64,000 nt of DNA from Labilibaculum sp. (lineage in GTDB: Bacteria; Bacteroidota; Bacteroidia; Bacteroidales; Marinifilaceae). This document shows positions 30,069 to 40,412 of this stretch, piece by piece. How positions within the stretch are numbered: the stretch's first letter is position 1; each line of letters opens with the position of its first letter. The DNA lies in assembly GCA_016342745.1 (NCBI GenBank), contig JAEINT010000014.1, forward strand, positions 1-64,000, written 5' to 3'. A program made the position numbers and the translations under genes. Under the pieces are notes generated by a model. That model was not told the origin of the DNA. It was given only the letters and a program-made list of their open reading frames with translations, and ran no database searches.

Positions 30069-31268
30069 TTATATTGTTCTTCCAGGATATTCTTTTAATG
30101 CTTCAGCAAGAGTTTCCATAGCGTTTGCTAGATCTTCTTTCTTTAACACGTAAGCAATACGAACTTCATTTTTACCTAAACCAGGAGTTGCATAAAATCC
30201 AGTAGCTGGAGCAACCATTACAGTTTGGTTTTTGTATTCAAAATCTTCCAAAATCCATTGAGCAAATTTATCAGCATCGTCAATTGGAAGCTTAACTACA
30301 GTGTAGAAAGCACCTTTTGGAGTTGGAGAATAAACACCTTCCATTTTATTTAAAGCGCCAACCATAAAGTCACGACGAGCAATGTACTCATTGTAAACTT
30401 CGGTAAAATATTCCGGAGGAGTATCTAAAGAAGCTTCGGCAGCAATCTGGCCAAAAGCAGGAGGACATAAACGTGCTTGTGCAAATTTCAAAGCTGTATT
30501 AATTACATCTTTGTTTTTGGTAATCATTGCTCCAATACGAACACCACACTCGCTGTAACGCTTCGAAACAGAATCCATTAAAACAACATTTTGCTCTAAT
30601 CCTTCTAGGTTCATAGCAGAAAAATGCTCTTCACCATCGTAACAGAATTCACGGTAAACTTCATCCGAGAATAAGAATAAATCGTGCTTCAAAATAAGCT
30701 CGCGCAATTGATTCAATTCTTCTTTAGAATATAAATATCCTGTTGGATTGTTTGGATTACAAATAACAATACCTTTTGTTTTTGGAGTCATCAATTTTTC
30801 AAACTCTTCGATCGAAGGCAAAGCAAAATCATTCTCGATGCTCGAAGTAATTGGCTTAACAACTACACCTGCAGCAACTGCAAAACCATTATAATTTGCA
30901 TAAAATGGCTCAGGAATTAAAATTTCATCGCCAGGATTCATACAAGTCATCAAAGCGAAAGTAATTGCTTCAGAACCACCAGTAGTAATTAACATCTCGT
31001 TTTCATCAACGTTAATTCCAATATTTTGATAGTACTTAGCCAACTTTTTGCGATAAGAAACATTACCTGCAGAGTGAGAGTATTCAATCACTTTCTCAGT
31101 GCAGTTTCTAATTGCATCCATTGCAACCTCTGGAGTTTTAATATCCGGTTGTCCAATGTTTAAAGGATAAACAGTTCTTCCTGCAGCTCTTGCAGCTTCT
31201 GCGTAAGGAACCAATTTACGAATTGGTGACTCAGGCATTGATCTTCCTTTGTCTGAAATTTGTGGCAT
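30069..31268 (-). CDS. PLP-dependent class I/II aminotransferase
   Basis: A 399-residue fold type I aminotransferase of the AspC-like family. It shows the N-terminal IGQPD loop, the PLP-site stretch NPNNPTG (171-177), the Schiff-base Lys236 in DSVSKRYS, and Arg244 in GVRIG, which binds the substrate carboxylate. Members transaminate aspartate or aromatic/aliphatic amino acids with 2-oxoglutarate; which amino acid applies here is not visible. It is monocistronic with its own terminator and a TAnnTTTG promoter candidate, and is divergent from valS. Confidence 0.92.
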   Translation of the reverse strand: MPQISDKGRSMPESPIRKLVPYAEAARAAGRTVYPLNIGQPDIKTPEVAMDAIRNCTEKVIEYSHSAGNVSYRKKLAKYYQNIGINVDENEMLITTGGSEAITFALMTCMNPGDEILIPEPFYANYNGFAVAAGVVVKPITSSIENDFALPSIEEFEKLMTPKTKGIVICNPNNPTGYLYSKEELNQLRELILKHDLFLFSDEVYREFCYDGEEHFSAMNLEGLEQNVVLMDSVSKRYSECGVRIGAMITKNKDVINTALKFAQARLCPPAFGQIAAEASLDTPPEYFTEVYNEYIARRDFMVGALNKMEGVYSPTPKGAFYTVVKLPIDDADKFAQWILEDFEYKNQTVMVAPATGFYATPGLGKNEVRIAYVLKKEDLANAMETLAEALKEYPGRTI

Positions 31269-31314
31269 TTGTTATGTGTTTATTATATTTTATGAATAAG
31301 GTTTTCTTCTCCGC

Positions 31315-31322
31315 CAAAAATA
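31315..31322 (-). promoter_or_regulatory. candidate -7 box (TATTTTTG) for the aminotransferase gene
   Basis: TATTTTTG on the minus strand fits TAnnTTTG and lies about 47 bases before the ATG, giving a plausible leader of about 40 bases. A -33 TTTG was not found at the expected spacing. Confidence 0.45.
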
Positions 31323-31496
31323 GATAAAAATCCAAGTAAAAAAAATGATTTTCAATGCTTTTCAACAATGCTTTAAAAAACTGACCTTTAGGAAGTCCCA
31401 AGGCTTATTTTTGATCTATTAATCTTTGAAATTCTCATATTTACATGTTCCCTCATTTTATTGTCATTCAGTGAAGTAATATCCGACAGAATTTCG

Positions 31497-31504
31497 TAAT
31501 TTTG
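31497..31504 (+). promoter_or_regulatory. candidate -7 box (TAATTTTG) for valS
   Basis: TAATTTTG fits TAnnTTTG and lies 47 bases before the valS ATG. No clear -33 element. Confidence is moderate because short AT-rich motifs are frequent here. Confidence 0.45.
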
Positions 31505-31551
31505 AGCCAAATTTTTTTGAAAATCTAGAATTAATAAAATATAGTTAACAA

Positions 31552-34173
31552 ATGGAAATCCCAACAAAGTACAATCCTGCAGAATCGGAGGACAAGTGGT
31601 ATAAGTATTGGATGGATAAAGGATTCTTCCACTCTGTACCAGACGAGAGAGAGGCGTATACAATCGTAATACCGCCACCAAACGTCACCGGTGTGTTACA
31701 CATGGGGCATATGCTAAACAATACAATTCAAGATGTATTGGTCCGTAGAGCCAGATTGCAGGGGAAGAATGTCTGTTGGGTACCAGGTACTGACCATGCA
31801 TCTATTGCAACTGAAGCAAAAGTTGTAAACAAATTGAAGCAAGAAGGAATTTCTAAGGAGGACATTACTCGCGATGAGTTTATGGAACATGCTTGGGAAT
31901 GGAAAGAAAAGCACGGTGGTATCATTTTAGAGCAGCTTAAGAAATTAGGAGCATCTTGTGATTGGGAGCGTACTTCTTTCACAATGGACGAATCTCTTTA
32001 CGAATCAGTAATCGATGTCTTTATCGATTTATATGGTAAGAATAAGATTTACCGTGGTGTTCGTATGGTAAACTGGGATCCATCGGCACAAACAGCTGTT
32101 TCTGATGAAGAGGTAATCTATAAAGAGTTACAATCGAAACTTTACTATTTAAGATATCAGGTTGAAGGTAGCGAAGAGTACATTACTATTGCAACCACTC
32201 GTCCTGAAACAATTTTAGGTGATACAGCAGTTTGTATCAATCCAAAAGATGAACGTTTTGCTCATTTAAGAGGCAAGCGTTGTATTGTGCCATTGGTAAA
32301 TCGTTCTATTCCTATTATTGAGGATGAGTATGTAGATATGGAATTCGGTACAGGTGCTTTGAAAATTACGCCAGCTCACGATATTCATGATTACGAAATT
32401 GGTGATCGTCATAATTTAGAGTCTATCGATATCTTTAATGATAATGGGACCATGAGTGAAGCGGCTCAATTATACGTTGGAAAAGATCGTTTCGAAGTTC
32501 GTGACTTAATTCTTCCAGATTTAGAGAAAGCAGGTAACTTGGTTAAGCTTGAAGATTATGTGAACAAAGTAGGTTTCTCGGAACGTACTGATGCAGTTAT
32601 TGAGCCTAAGTTGAGTATGCAGTGGTTCCTTAATATGAAGGAATTGGCAGAGCCAGCTTTGGAGCACGTAATGAATGATGATATTCAATTGCACCCAGCT
32701 AAGTTCAAAAACACTTACCGTCATTGGATGGAGAATGTTAAGGACTGGTGTATTTCTCGTCAATTATGGTGGGGACAGCGTATTCCGGTTTATTACTTAC
32801 CAGAAGGTGGTTATGTAGTTGCCAAAACAATTGAAGAAGCTCTTGTTGCAGCTACTGCTAAAACAGGAAAAACATATAAAGCAGAAGATTTACGTCAGGA
32901 TGAGGATGTATTAGATACATGGTTCTCTTCATGGTTGTGGCCTCTTTCTGTATTCGATGGTATTCGTAATCCTGAAAACGAGGAGATCAAATATTATTAC
33001 CCAACTAACGATTTGGTTTCAGGACCGGATATTCTATTTTTCTGGATTGCTCGTATGGTAATTGCAGGATACGAATATAAAGGAGAGAAGCCATTTTCGA
33101 ATGTTTATTTGACAGGTATTGTTCGTGATGAGCAAGGTCGTAAGATGTCGAAATCATTAGGTAACTCGCCAGATCCTTTAGATCTAATTGCGAAGTATGG
33201 TGCTGATGGTGTTCGTGTAGGAATGTTATTGTGTTCTCCTGCTGGAGGAGACTTGCTTTTCAACGAGAACTTACCAGAACAAGGACGTAACTTTACAACT
33301 AAGATTTGGAATGCATTCCGTTTGGTTAAAGGATGGGAAGTTGCGGATATTGAACAACCAGAATATGCGCGAATTGCAACTGAAGTTTTTCATGCTCGTT
33401 TGAACAACACCATGGAGCAATTGGATGAGCAGTTTAAACAATATCGTATCAGCGAAGCTTTAATGACTGTTTATACTTTGTTCCGCGATGAATTCTCATC
33501 ATGGTATTTAGAAATGGTGAAGCCAGCTTATCAGCAGCCAATCGACAAGAAAACTTTCGATTCAACGGTTGCTCTTTTCGAGAAGTTGATGCAGTTGTTG
33601 CACCCATTCATGCCTTTCTTAACAGAGGAAATCTGGCAATTGCTTGCTGATCGTACTGAAGAGGAAAGTATCATGGTTTCAGTTATGCCTAAGCCAGATT
33701 CATATGAGGCTGACTTGTTAGCAAAATTTGAGCAGGTAAAAGAAGTGATTGTTGCTGTTCGTAACATCCGTAAACAGAAAAACATTGCTTTCAAAGAAGT
33801 TTTAGAAATGAACTACAAGGCAAAAGAAGATAATTACGATACTTCTTTTGATTGTGTAGTTGCTAAAATGTGTAACCTAAAGGAGATTACAACTGCAAAT
33901 GGTGAAATGGCCGGAGCAATGTCTTTCATTGTAAATGCGATTGAATACTTTATTCCTCTTGGCGATCTTGTTAATGTTGAAGAAGAAATCAAAAAGATGG
34001 AAGATGAGTTGAAATATACTCAAGGTTTCTTAAAATCAGTTCAAAAGAAAATGAGCAACGAGCGTTTTGTAAACAACGCACCTGCTAAAGTAATCGAGAT
34101 TGAGAAAAAGAAAATGGCTGATGCCGAAGCTAAAATTAAAGTTTTAGAAGATCGTATTGCTAGTATGAAGTAA
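31552..34173 (+). CDS. valS: valyl-tRNA synthetase
   Basis: An 873-residue class I aminoacyl-tRNA synthetase. The HIGH motif is HMGH (50-53) within [13 protein letters not shown], the KMSKS loop is at 531-535, and the editing (CP1) domain lies between them with [11 protein letters not shown]. The C-terminal ~70 residues form the coiled-coil arm typical of ValRS ([15 protein letters not shown]). It charges tRNA(Val) with valine and removes mischarged threonine. The length is normal and the gene intact. A decayed second copy of its last codons and terminator lies at 34774-34963. Confidence 0.97.
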   Translation: MEIPTKYNPAESEDKWYKYWMDKGFFHSVPDEREAYTIVIPPPNVTGVLHMGHMLNNTIQDVLVRRARLQGKNVCWVPGTDHASIATEAKVVNKLKQEGISKEDITRDEFMEHAWEWKEKHGGIILEQLKKLGASCDWERTSFTMDESLYESVIDVFIDLYGKNKIYRGVRMVNWDPSAQTAVSDEEVIYKELQSKLYYLRYQVEGSEEYITIATTRPETILGDTAVCINPKDERFAHLRGKRCIVPLVNRSIPIIEDEYVDMEFGTGALKITPAHDIHDYEIGDRHNLESIDIFNDNGTMSEAAQLYVGKDRFEVRDLILPDLEKAGNLVKLEDYVNKVGFSERTDAVIEPKLSMQWFLNMKELAEPALEHVMNDDIQLHPAKFKNTYRHWMENVKDWCISRQLWWGQRIPVYYLPEGGYVVAKTIEEALVAATAKTGKTYKAEDLRQDEDVLDTWFSSWLWPLSVFDGIRNPENEEIKYYYPTNDLVSGPDILFFWIARMVIAGYEYKGEKPFSNVYLTGIVRDEQGRKMSKSLGNSPDPLDLIAKYGADGVRVGMLLCSPAGGDLLFNENLPEQGRNFTTKIWNAFRLVKGWEVADIEQPEYARIATEVFHARLNNTMEQLDEQFKQYRISEALMTVYTLFRDEFSSWYLEMVKPAYQQPIDKKTFDSTVALFEKLMQLLHPFMPFLTEEIWQLLADRTEEESIMVSVMPKPDSYEADLLAKFEQVKEVIVAVRNIRKQKNIAFKEVLEMNYKAKEDNYDTSFDCVVAKMCNLKEITTANGEMAGAMSFIVNAIEYFIPLGDLVNVEEEIKKMEDELKYTQGFLKSVQKKMSNERFVNNAPAKVIEIEKKKMADAEAKIKVLEDRIASMK

Positions 34174-34194
34174 GAGTTAAATTCTAAATATATC

Positions 34195-34230
34195 AATGCC
34201 GTTTCATTCATTTGGAGCGGCATTTTTTTT
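34195..34230 (+). terminator. valS terminator
   Basis: AATGCCG (34195-34201) pairs with CGGCATT (34218-34224), with additional inner pairs, followed by six more T. It starts 21 bases after the valS stop. Confidence 0.88.
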
Positions 34231-34249
34231 GAAGCTGTTACTCGTTTTT

Positions 34250-34615
34250 TTACAAGCCATCGTCTTTGCAACGGTGCAGTACTATTGTATTTGTGACAAG
34301 TTCGTTAAATTTTTCTCTTTCATTGTAGTCGAATGTTATTATAATTTCCCCTTCGCAATTCCATAAAGATGCGCTAAATATACTATTGGCGAGAGGGTCT
34401 GTAACCGCAGAATAGAAAACAGTTTGTTTTTTATAGCTAGCTTGAAAGATTGATATTTGAATACTGCAATCTTTTAATGATTCCTTATATTCTTTTAACC
34501 ATGCAAGATCTTCTAAAGGTTCTGTAAATTCACAAGTAGGGATTGTCTCTTCTTTGCTGTTACAGCTTGATAGTCCAATGAATATGAATAGGATAATAAT
34601 TAGTTTTTTCATCAT
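34250..34615 (-). CDS. small hypothetical lipoprotein
   Basis: A 121-residue protein with a lipoprotein signal peptide (IGLSSC) and a mature region rich in acidic residues; four further cysteines (CEF, DCS, NCE, RCKD) could form two disulfides. I recognise no domain. Two adjacent ATG codons (MMKK) are possible starts. It lies on the opposite strand, between valS and the remnant of a duplicated valS 3' end, so it may have been inserted or trapped during that duplication. Reality of the gene is supported by the clear signal peptide and lipobox. Confidence 0.65.
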   Translation of the reverse strand: MMKKLIIILFIFIGLSSCNSKEETIPTCEFTEPLEDLAWLKEYKESLKDCSIQISIFQASYKKQTVFYSAVTDPLANSIFSASLWNCEGEIIITFDYNEREKFNELVTNTIVLHRCKDDGL

Positions 34616-34773
34616 TTTAGGTTTGAGTTATTTTCATTATGATGAACTTATTGTTAATTGGTTGCGTTAGATCTTTATATTTCTATTGGTATTAAATCGA
34701 ACTTCTTTATTTAGGATGTGTTTGTGTAGACTGTTTTTGTTTGACACGAGAATATTTTATTACTCTAGGGATT

Positions 34774-34904
34774 TTGTTGATGTTGAGGAATGGATGAAAA
34801 GTTGAAAATATACTAAAAGTTTCCTTATATCAGTTCAGAAGAAAATGGCTGATGCCGAAGCTAAAATTAAAGTTTTAGAAGACCGTATTGCCATTATGAA
34901 GTAA
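34774..34904 (+). pseudogene. decayed partial duplicate of the valS 3' end
   Basis: This stretch aligns with the last ~65 codons of valS. The final 57 bases (34848-34904) differ from valS 34117-34173 at three positions and keep the stop codon. Upstream the match is weaker, with indels, and a 63-base block of valS is missing exactly between two copies of AAGAAAATG (valS 34045-34053 and 34108-34116), leaving a single copy at 34839-34847. The reading frame is broken upstream and there is no start, so it is a non-functional remnant. The terminator was copied as well. Confidence 0.85.
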
Positions 34905-34929
34905 GGAAGAGATTAACTCTTAATATATA

Positions 34930-34963
34930 AATGCCACTTCATTCATTTGGAGCGGCATTTTTC
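34930..34963 (+). terminator. duplicated copy of the valS terminator
   Basis: AATGCC (34930-34935) with GGCATT (34954-34959), separated by the same CATTCATTTGGAGC-type loop as the original at 34195-34230. The left arm has changed (CCACTT instead of CCGTTT), weakening the stem, and the U-tract is shorter. Confidence 0.75.
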
Positions 34964-35048
34964 GTGTTTGTTTTTTTTGAGTTAATTTTTACCTTTAGCT
35001 CAATCATCTTTTACATATTAGTATATTACATTTAAAGCATAAAGTTCA

Positions 35049-35594
35049 TTGAAAGATACAAAACATAGGGAAAATACATTGGTCTTTGAAGATTTGTTTA
35101 AGAAAAACTATGTTTCGATATTGAGATATTGTCAGGGATATGTTCATAATGAGGTTGTGGCAAAAGATCTAGTTCAGGATAGTTTTAAAGTATTATGGGA
35201 AAAAAGAGATGTCTTCTTTTCCAATCCGAATATTAATTATGTTTTGTTTACTATTGTGCGAAATAAATCTATTAATTATCTAAAGCATAAGAGTATAGAA
35301 CTGAAATATGCATCTGATTACAGGAAAGAGTATATTCAAACGGAGTTGAATATAAAGGCTTTGGAGTATGATGGAAGTGATTTATTAATAGCAAAAGAGG
35401 TTAATAATTGCATTGAATCAGCAATTGATGAGCTTCCTGAAAAGTGTAGGCAAGTTTTAGAATTAAGCAAAAAAAAGGGTTTAAAAAATAGAGAAATTGC
35501 CGAAAAATTATCAATTTCAATTAAAACTGTTGAAGCTCAAATGACAAAAGCATTGAAATTGTTGCGAAATCGATTAGATGTTCACTTTAAGTAA
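35049..35594 (+). CDS. ECF RNA polymerase sigma factor (SusCD locus 2)
   Basis: A 181-residue ECF sigma factor with region 2 (FEDLFKKNYVSILRYCQ, then VAKDLVQDSFKVLWEKRD) and region 4 (ELPEKCRQVLELSKKKGLKNREIAEKLSISIKTVEAQ). There is no in-frame ATG before region 2, so a TTG must be used: 35049 is chosen, and 35079 (ten codons later) is the alternative. It is followed after about 180 bases by fecR and then susC, susD, a lipoprotein and a protease on the same strand. It probably responds to the locus 2 substrate through FecR. Confidence 0.88.
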   Translation: MKDTKHRENTLVFEDLFKKNYVSILRYCQGYVHNEVVAKDLVQDSFKVLWEKRDVFFSNPNINYVLFTIVRNKSINYLKHKSIELKYASDYRKEYIQTELNIKALEYDGSDLLIAKEVNNCIESAIDELPEKCRQVLELSKKKGLKNREIAEKLSISIKTVEAQMTKALKLLRNRLDVHFK

Positions 35595-35777
35595 TTCCTG
35601 ATCTGGAAACTTTCTTCACTAATTATAATTTAGATTAAAAATAGTCAATAATAAGATTTGAGGTATTAACATATCGATGTTACAACAAATCATCTGACAA
35701 TATTTTATAAAAAATTGCCTTTTTGAATAAGGGTGTTTTGTTGTATAGTTGTTATTAATGTATAGCGAGAAGAATTA

Positions 35778-36800
35778 ATGGAAAATATTGAAAATATAAT
35801 AAGCAAATATTGCTCAGGAAGTATTACTGATGGAGAACTGGAAGATTTATTTTTATGGGTAAATTCTTCAGTAGAGAATGAAAAATATTTTGCTGAAAGT
35901 AAGATTGTTTGGGAAACGATGCATAGCTTTATTAAAGATGAAGAGGTTAATGTTGATGATGATTTTACTATTCTGAAAAATAAAATAAATAGTGAAAACG
36001 AACATATTCGTAAAACTGATTTATCAAGAAGAATTCTAAGTTTATGGCGCAATATTGCTGCTGTTTTATTAATACCAATCCTAATAGCTGGATTATTAAT
36101 TAATAACAAATATCAAGTAAATGATTTGATAGTTGAAAATGTCAAAAGCGATATTGTTTCTAAGGAAATGTATACACCTAAAGGAGTGAGAGCTAATTTT
36201 GAATTAGAGGATGGTACTAAGGTTTGGTTAAATTCTAATAGTAATTTGAAATACAGTTATGATTTTAAAAGTCGGAATATAGAATTGGATGGAGAAGCAT
36301 ATTTTGAAGTTGCGCATGATAAAGAACTTCCATTTATAGTGTCTTCCAGAGGATTAAAAGTAAAAGTCTTGGGAACGACGTTTAATGTTAATACTTACGA
36401 AAAGAATAAGATCGAAACAACCCTTTTAGAAGGAAGCGTTGAGTTAATAAATGATAGTAATAATAGTAAGCCGACCATATTAAAACCTGGAGAAAGAGCA
36501 ATTTATCAGGACGACAAGAGTGAGATGCCAACCAGTAAAGTTGATACGAAGTACATTACTGCTTGGAAAGATGGCTATATTCTATTTCGTGATACTCCTA
36601 TGAAAGATGTTATTACTAGCTTAGAAAGGTGGTATGGTGTTGATATAAGTATTAAAAACCCTACAATATATCAATATAGCTTTACTGCGAACCTTAGAGA
36701 TAAAAATTTACCTCAAATACTAGATTTAATTCGACTATCTTCTCCTATTGGATATAAAATAAATGGGAAAAATGTTGTAATCTACCACAAGAAGAATTAA
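35778..36800 (+). CDS. FecR-family anti-sigma factor (locus 2)
   Basis: A 340-residue FecR protein: cytoplasmic sigma-binding part (~1-92), transmembrane helix at ~95-113 (NIAAVLLIPILIAGLLI), periplasmic FecR domain with LEDGTKVWLNSNSNLKYS, GEAYFEVAHD and LGTTFNVNTY, and a C-terminal DUF4974-like part (LERWYGVDISIKNP). It should hold the neighbouring ECF factor inactive until SusC reports substrate. It is shorter than the locus 1 copy because it lacks the ~60-residue insertion before the FecR core. Confidence 0.93.
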   Translation: MENIENIISKYCSGSITDGELEDLFLWVNSSVENEKYFAESKIVWETMHSFIKDEEVNVDDDFTILKNKINSENEHIRKTDLSRRILSLWRNIAAVLLIPILIAGLLINNKYQVNDLIVENVKSDIVSKEMYTPKGVRANFELEDGTKVWLNSNSNLKYSYDFKSRNIELDGEAYFEVAHDKELPFIVSSRGLKVKVLGTTFNVNTYEKNKIETTLLEGSVELINDSNNSKPTILKPGERAIYQDDKSEMPTSKVDTKYITAWKDGYILFRDTPMKDVITSLERWYGVDISIKNPTIYQYSFTANLRDKNLPQILDLIRLSSPIGYKINGKNVVIYHKKN

Positions 36801-36873
36801 TTAACCTTTAACTATATAACCCAATGAAAAAAAACTTCAAAGATTTCCCCCCATAAAATGGTATAAAAAATAA

Positions 36874-36926
36874 AAAGGAGAATGTTGAAAACAAACTCCT
36901 TTGACGAGTTATTAGCCCGATAACTT
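36874..36926 (+). promoter_or_regulatory. two stem-loops in the susC leader (locus 2)
   Basis: AAAGGAG (36874-36880) can pair with CTCCTTT (36896-36902), and AGTTAT with ATAACT close by (within ~36907-36926). They lie between fecR and the susC start at 36998, the same position as the hairpins of locus 1, but are weaker. A regulatory role is conjecture. Confidence 0.4.
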
Positions 36927-36997
36927 GTAAAATTTTGGTCGATTCATCAAGATATCAGGCTTGTATTATCTATTATTTAATAACCCAAATCAAAGTT

Positions 36998-39900
36998 ATG
37001 AAAAAAAAATTAATTCTCATGGATTTAGGCTTTTACAATGCTTATATCCGTAAAATTTTGACTACCATGCGAAATGTCTTACTATTATGTTTGATTGGAA
37101 TATTGCAGGTTACAGCATCAAATACCTATTCTCAAGAAGCGCGTATTAGTTTGAACTTAAGGGAGAGGGCTGTTTATGAGGTGCTTACTGATATTGAAGA
37201 GAAAAGTGAATTTTTCTTTTTATATAATAATAAGTTAATTAATGTAGATCGAATTGTTGATGTAAAAGTTGATAATGAATCAATTTCTACAGTACTCGAT
37301 TATTTATTTGAAGATGATGTAGTGCGCACTATTAGTGACAAGCAAATTGTTTTGTCGCCTGTTGTTGAGCAGGATAAATCAACTCTTAAAGGTGTTGTAA
37401 CAAGCGCAGAAGACAATCTTGGTTTACCAGGAGTTTCTGTTATTGTTAAAGGTACCACCGTTGGAACCTCAACAAATATTGATGGCAGTTTTACAATTAA
37501 CGCTGAAGTTGGTGATGTGTTGGTATTTTCTTTTATTGGTATGCTAACACAGGAATATATTGTAGAAAACACGAATGCAATCAATATTAGTTTAAAATCC
37601 GATGCTCTTCAGGTTGATGAAGTTGTTGTTGTAGCTTATGGGACACAGAAAAAATCTGAAATTACAGGAGCTATTTCAACAGTCTCTGCAGATAAAATTG
37701 CAGCGGTACCAGTGCCGTCGGTTGATAAAGCATTGCAAGGGCGTGTTTCAGGAGTTTTTGTGCAAAGTAGTTCTGGTAGCCCTGGTTCAGCCGCACGTGT
37801 TCGTATTCGTGGGAATAGTTCTATTAATGCGAGTAATGCCCCATTGTACGTTGTTGATGGTGTACCACAAAATATTGATCCTAAATCAGCATTTGGTTCA
37901 AGTGTTGCGTTAAGTCCACTTAGTACAATTCCAGCCTCGGACATTGAAAGTGTGTCGGTATTAAAAGATGCAGCAGCAATGGCTATTTATGGTTCTCGTG
38001 CTGCAAATGGAGTAGTTCTTATTACCACCAAGTCGGGATCTGCAGGTAAGACGAGTTATCAGATAAATTCTCGATTCGGTATAGATGTTATTCCTACAAA
38101 TGGTGATTGGAAAAAACTAAGTCCTGAGCAAGAACTTGCTTTAAAAAGAGAAGGAGTTGTTAATGCAGGTGGTAATCCTGATGAAATTTATCCGATGAGT
38201 TTATTGGATAGGGGAGGAACTGATTGGATGGATTTGATTACAAGAGATGCTATTACTCAGGAACATTCATTTAATGCTAGAGGAGGAAATGAGAAAACTT
38301 CATTCTATTCATCAATTTCTTATCTAGACCAAGAGGGTATTGTTAATGGTTCAGAATTAGAGAGAGTATCAACCCGATTAAATCTGGATCACAAAGCAAG
38401 TGATAAAATCTCTTTTGGTTTTAAAACGGCTTTGGCCAAATCCAAATCTTCAAATGTTGAGATGGGAGGATATGCATATGAAAATCCGTTTGTAGCAGCT
38501 ATGCAATTGTCAAGTCTCAAATATCCTAAAAATGAAGATGGAACATGGAGTTACGATTTGCCTTCAGTAGGAAATACTATGAATCCTCTGGCGATGTTAG
38601 AAAATAACACAAGAAAGGCCGAGACTATTAGTTTAAAGAACAATGCATATTTCAGTTTTAATTTTTTAAATGGGTTCAATTTCAAAACAGATTTTTCTTA
38701 TGACATTTATAACTCAGATGACATTCTGGCTTACAAAGAGCCAACCTCATGGGATGAAGGTGGATCTCGATATGAATCGAAAGGGTTGTCAACCAGCTGG
38801 AATTTTAAAAACCTTTTAACCTATGACAAAACGATTAAGGAAAAGCACAATATAAATGTTCTTGTTGGGTACGAGGCTGAAAAGTACAATTACAATTACT
38901 TAAATGCTAAAGGACAAAAGATAAACGAGGATATTCCATATTTTGTTGCTGGTTTTGAAAATGATAAATATGAAGTGTTTAGCAATGACATTGAATATTC
39001 ATACACTGGCTTTTTGAGCAAGTTTTCATACAATTACGATAGTAAATATTATTTAGCAGGTAGTTTCCGACGAGATGGATCTAGTAGGTTTTCAAAAAAT
39101 AAGAAATATGGAAACTTCGGTTCTGTAAGTGCTTCATGGAGAGTTACGTCAGAAGATTTTGTTAAAGATTTGAATTGGCTTAATGACTTGAAAGTTAGAG
39201 CTAGTTATGGTACTTCGGGTAACTTAGGTATTGATAATTATAAGTTCGAGAATACTTATTTTGTTACTGCTTATGCCGGACAGACTGCTTATATGCCTTC
39301 CCAGCCAAATAATAATGATCTTACCTGGGAAAAGAATGCTCAATTAGACATTGGTGTCGATTTTACTGTGTTCAATAGAGTTATGGGATCGATAGATTTG
39401 TACAAAAGAAAATCTACTGACATGCTTCTAAATGTACCTTTATCATTAACATCTGGATTCCAAACAGCATTAAGGAATGTTGGTGAAATGGAAAATAAGG
39501 GGATTGATATTGAGATTCGAACGATTAATTTACAAGGAGATTTCAAATGGGAAACTAGCTTGATGTTAGGATTTGTAAGCAACGAAATTACGAAGCTACC
39601 TAATGGGAACATTCTTAATGGTACATACTCTAAGCTTATAGGAGAAAATATGAGCAGCTTCTTCCCGTATGCATATGCTGGTGTTGATCCTACCAATGGT
39701 AAACCAATGTGGTGGAGTATTGATTATGAAGAGGACGAAAATGGAAATCCGAATTATATGAAGGAAATTTCACGAGAAATTACTTATAGTCCGAATCAGG
39801 CTTCAAGACATTATGGAGGAGATTTGGACCCTAAGTATATGGGAACCATAGACAATACATTTTCCTATAAAGGATTTGAATTGAATGTAATGTTCAGCTT

Positions 39901-40303
39901 TGTTGGTGGAAACAAAGTTTCTGCGGGGGATAATTTCTTTGTAATGCACAATGGTAAAGGACAAGGGGCTGTTGCAAGCCCAGCATTAAATAGATGGCAA
40001 AAACCTGGGGATCGTACTGATGTTCCGCAATACATTTATAATAATTCTATTCCATATGTTTGGGATGACAGACATGTGTATGATGGTGATTATGTAAGAC
40101 TTAGAAATGTTTCATTAAGTTATAATTTAAGCAAAAATATTTGTGAAAAATTACATGTAAAAGGTGTTAAGTTTTATGTACAAGGAAATAATCTTTATAC
40201 ATGGCATTCGGTTGAAAACTTTGACCCAGACAGACCAACAAGTGGAGGATTTAAATATCCAAATCCGAGATCATATTCAGCAGGAATTAATTTAAATTTT
40301 TAA
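36998..40303 (+). CDS. SusC/RagA-family TonB-dependent outer-membrane transporter (locus 2)
   Basis: A 1101-residue SusC protein. The signal peptide ends near NTYSQ (about residue 46); then an STN domain (~48-120), a carboxypeptidase-D-like domain (~130-205; GVSVIVKGTTVG), the plug with VVVAYGTQKKSEITGAI and RIRGNSSINASNAPLYVVDGVP, and the barrel ending YSAGINLNF. I start at ATG 36998, which gives the usual MKKK...RNVLLLCLIGILQ signal; an upstream in-frame start would add 21 unlikely residues. It pairs with the SusD gene 109 bases downstream. The nearby secreted protease suggests a peptide or protein-derived substrate, but this is inference. Confidence 0.95.
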   Translation: MKKKLILMDLGFYNAYIRKILTTMRNVLLLCLIGILQVTASNTYSQEARISLNLRERAVYEVLTDIEEKSEFFFLYNNKLINVDRIVDVKVDNESISTVLDYLFEDDVVRTISDKQIVLSPVVEQDKSTLKGVVTSAEDNLGLPGVSVIVKGTTVGTSTNIDGSFTINAEVGDVLVFSFIGMLTQEYIVENTNAINISLKSDALQVDEVVVVAYGTQKKSEITGAISTVSADKIAAVPVPSVDKALQGRVSGVFVQSSSGSPGSAARVRIRGNSSINASNAPLYVVDGVPQNIDPKSAFGSSVALSPLSTIPASDIESVSVLKDAAAMAIYGSRAANGVVLITTKSGSAGKTSYQINSRFGIDVIPTNGDWKKLSPEQELALKREGVVNAGGNPDEIYPMSLLDRGGTDWMDLITRDAITQEHSFNARGGNEKTSFYSSISYLDQEGIVNGSELERVSTRLNLDHKASDKISFGFKTALAKSKSSNVEMGGYAYENPFVAAMQLSSLKYPKNEDGTWSYDLPSVGNTMNPLAMLENNTRKAETISLKNNAYFSFNFLNGFNFKTDFSYDIYNSDDILAYKEPTSWDEGGSRYESKGLSTSWNFKNLLTYDKTIKEKHNINVLVGYEAEKYNYNYLNAKGQKINEDIPYFVAGFENDKYEVFSNDIEYSYTGFLSKFSYNYDSKYYLAGSFRRDGSSRFSKNKKYGNFGSVSASWRVTSEDFVKDLNWLNDLKVRASYGTSGNLGIDNYKFENTYFVTAYAGQTAYMPSQPNNNDLTWEKNAQLDIGVDFTVFNRVMGSIDLYKRKSTDMLLNVPLSLTSGFQTALRNVGEMENKGIDIEIRTINLQGDFKWETSLMLGFVSNEITKLPNGNILNGTYSKLIGENMSSFFPYAYAGVDPTNGKPMWWSIDYEEDENGNPNYMKEISREITYSPNQASRHYGGDLDPKYMGTIDNTFSYKGFELNVMFSFVGGNKVSAGDNFFVMHNGKGQGAVASPALNRWQKPGDRTDVPQYIYNNSIPYVWDDRHVYDGDYVRLRNVSLSYNLSKNICEKLHVKGVKFYVQGNNLYTWHSVENFDPDRPTSGGFKYPNPRSYSAGINLNF

Positions 40304-40412
40304 GAAAAAGAAGATGAAACTCCATGAATACTAGATCATATAGTTTATATGTAGAATGATAATTCAAAACATGGAAAATACCATCGGATTTTAATAAGAA
40401 AATTATAAACAG

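Noticed and set aside
31388-31681. Open frame on the minus strand across the valS start
   Set aside because: Covers the probable valS promoter and start; no domain; antisense to conserved ValRS residues.
34041-34271. Open frame on the minus strand over the valS 3' end
   Set aside because: Antisense to valS and its terminator, with no independent support.
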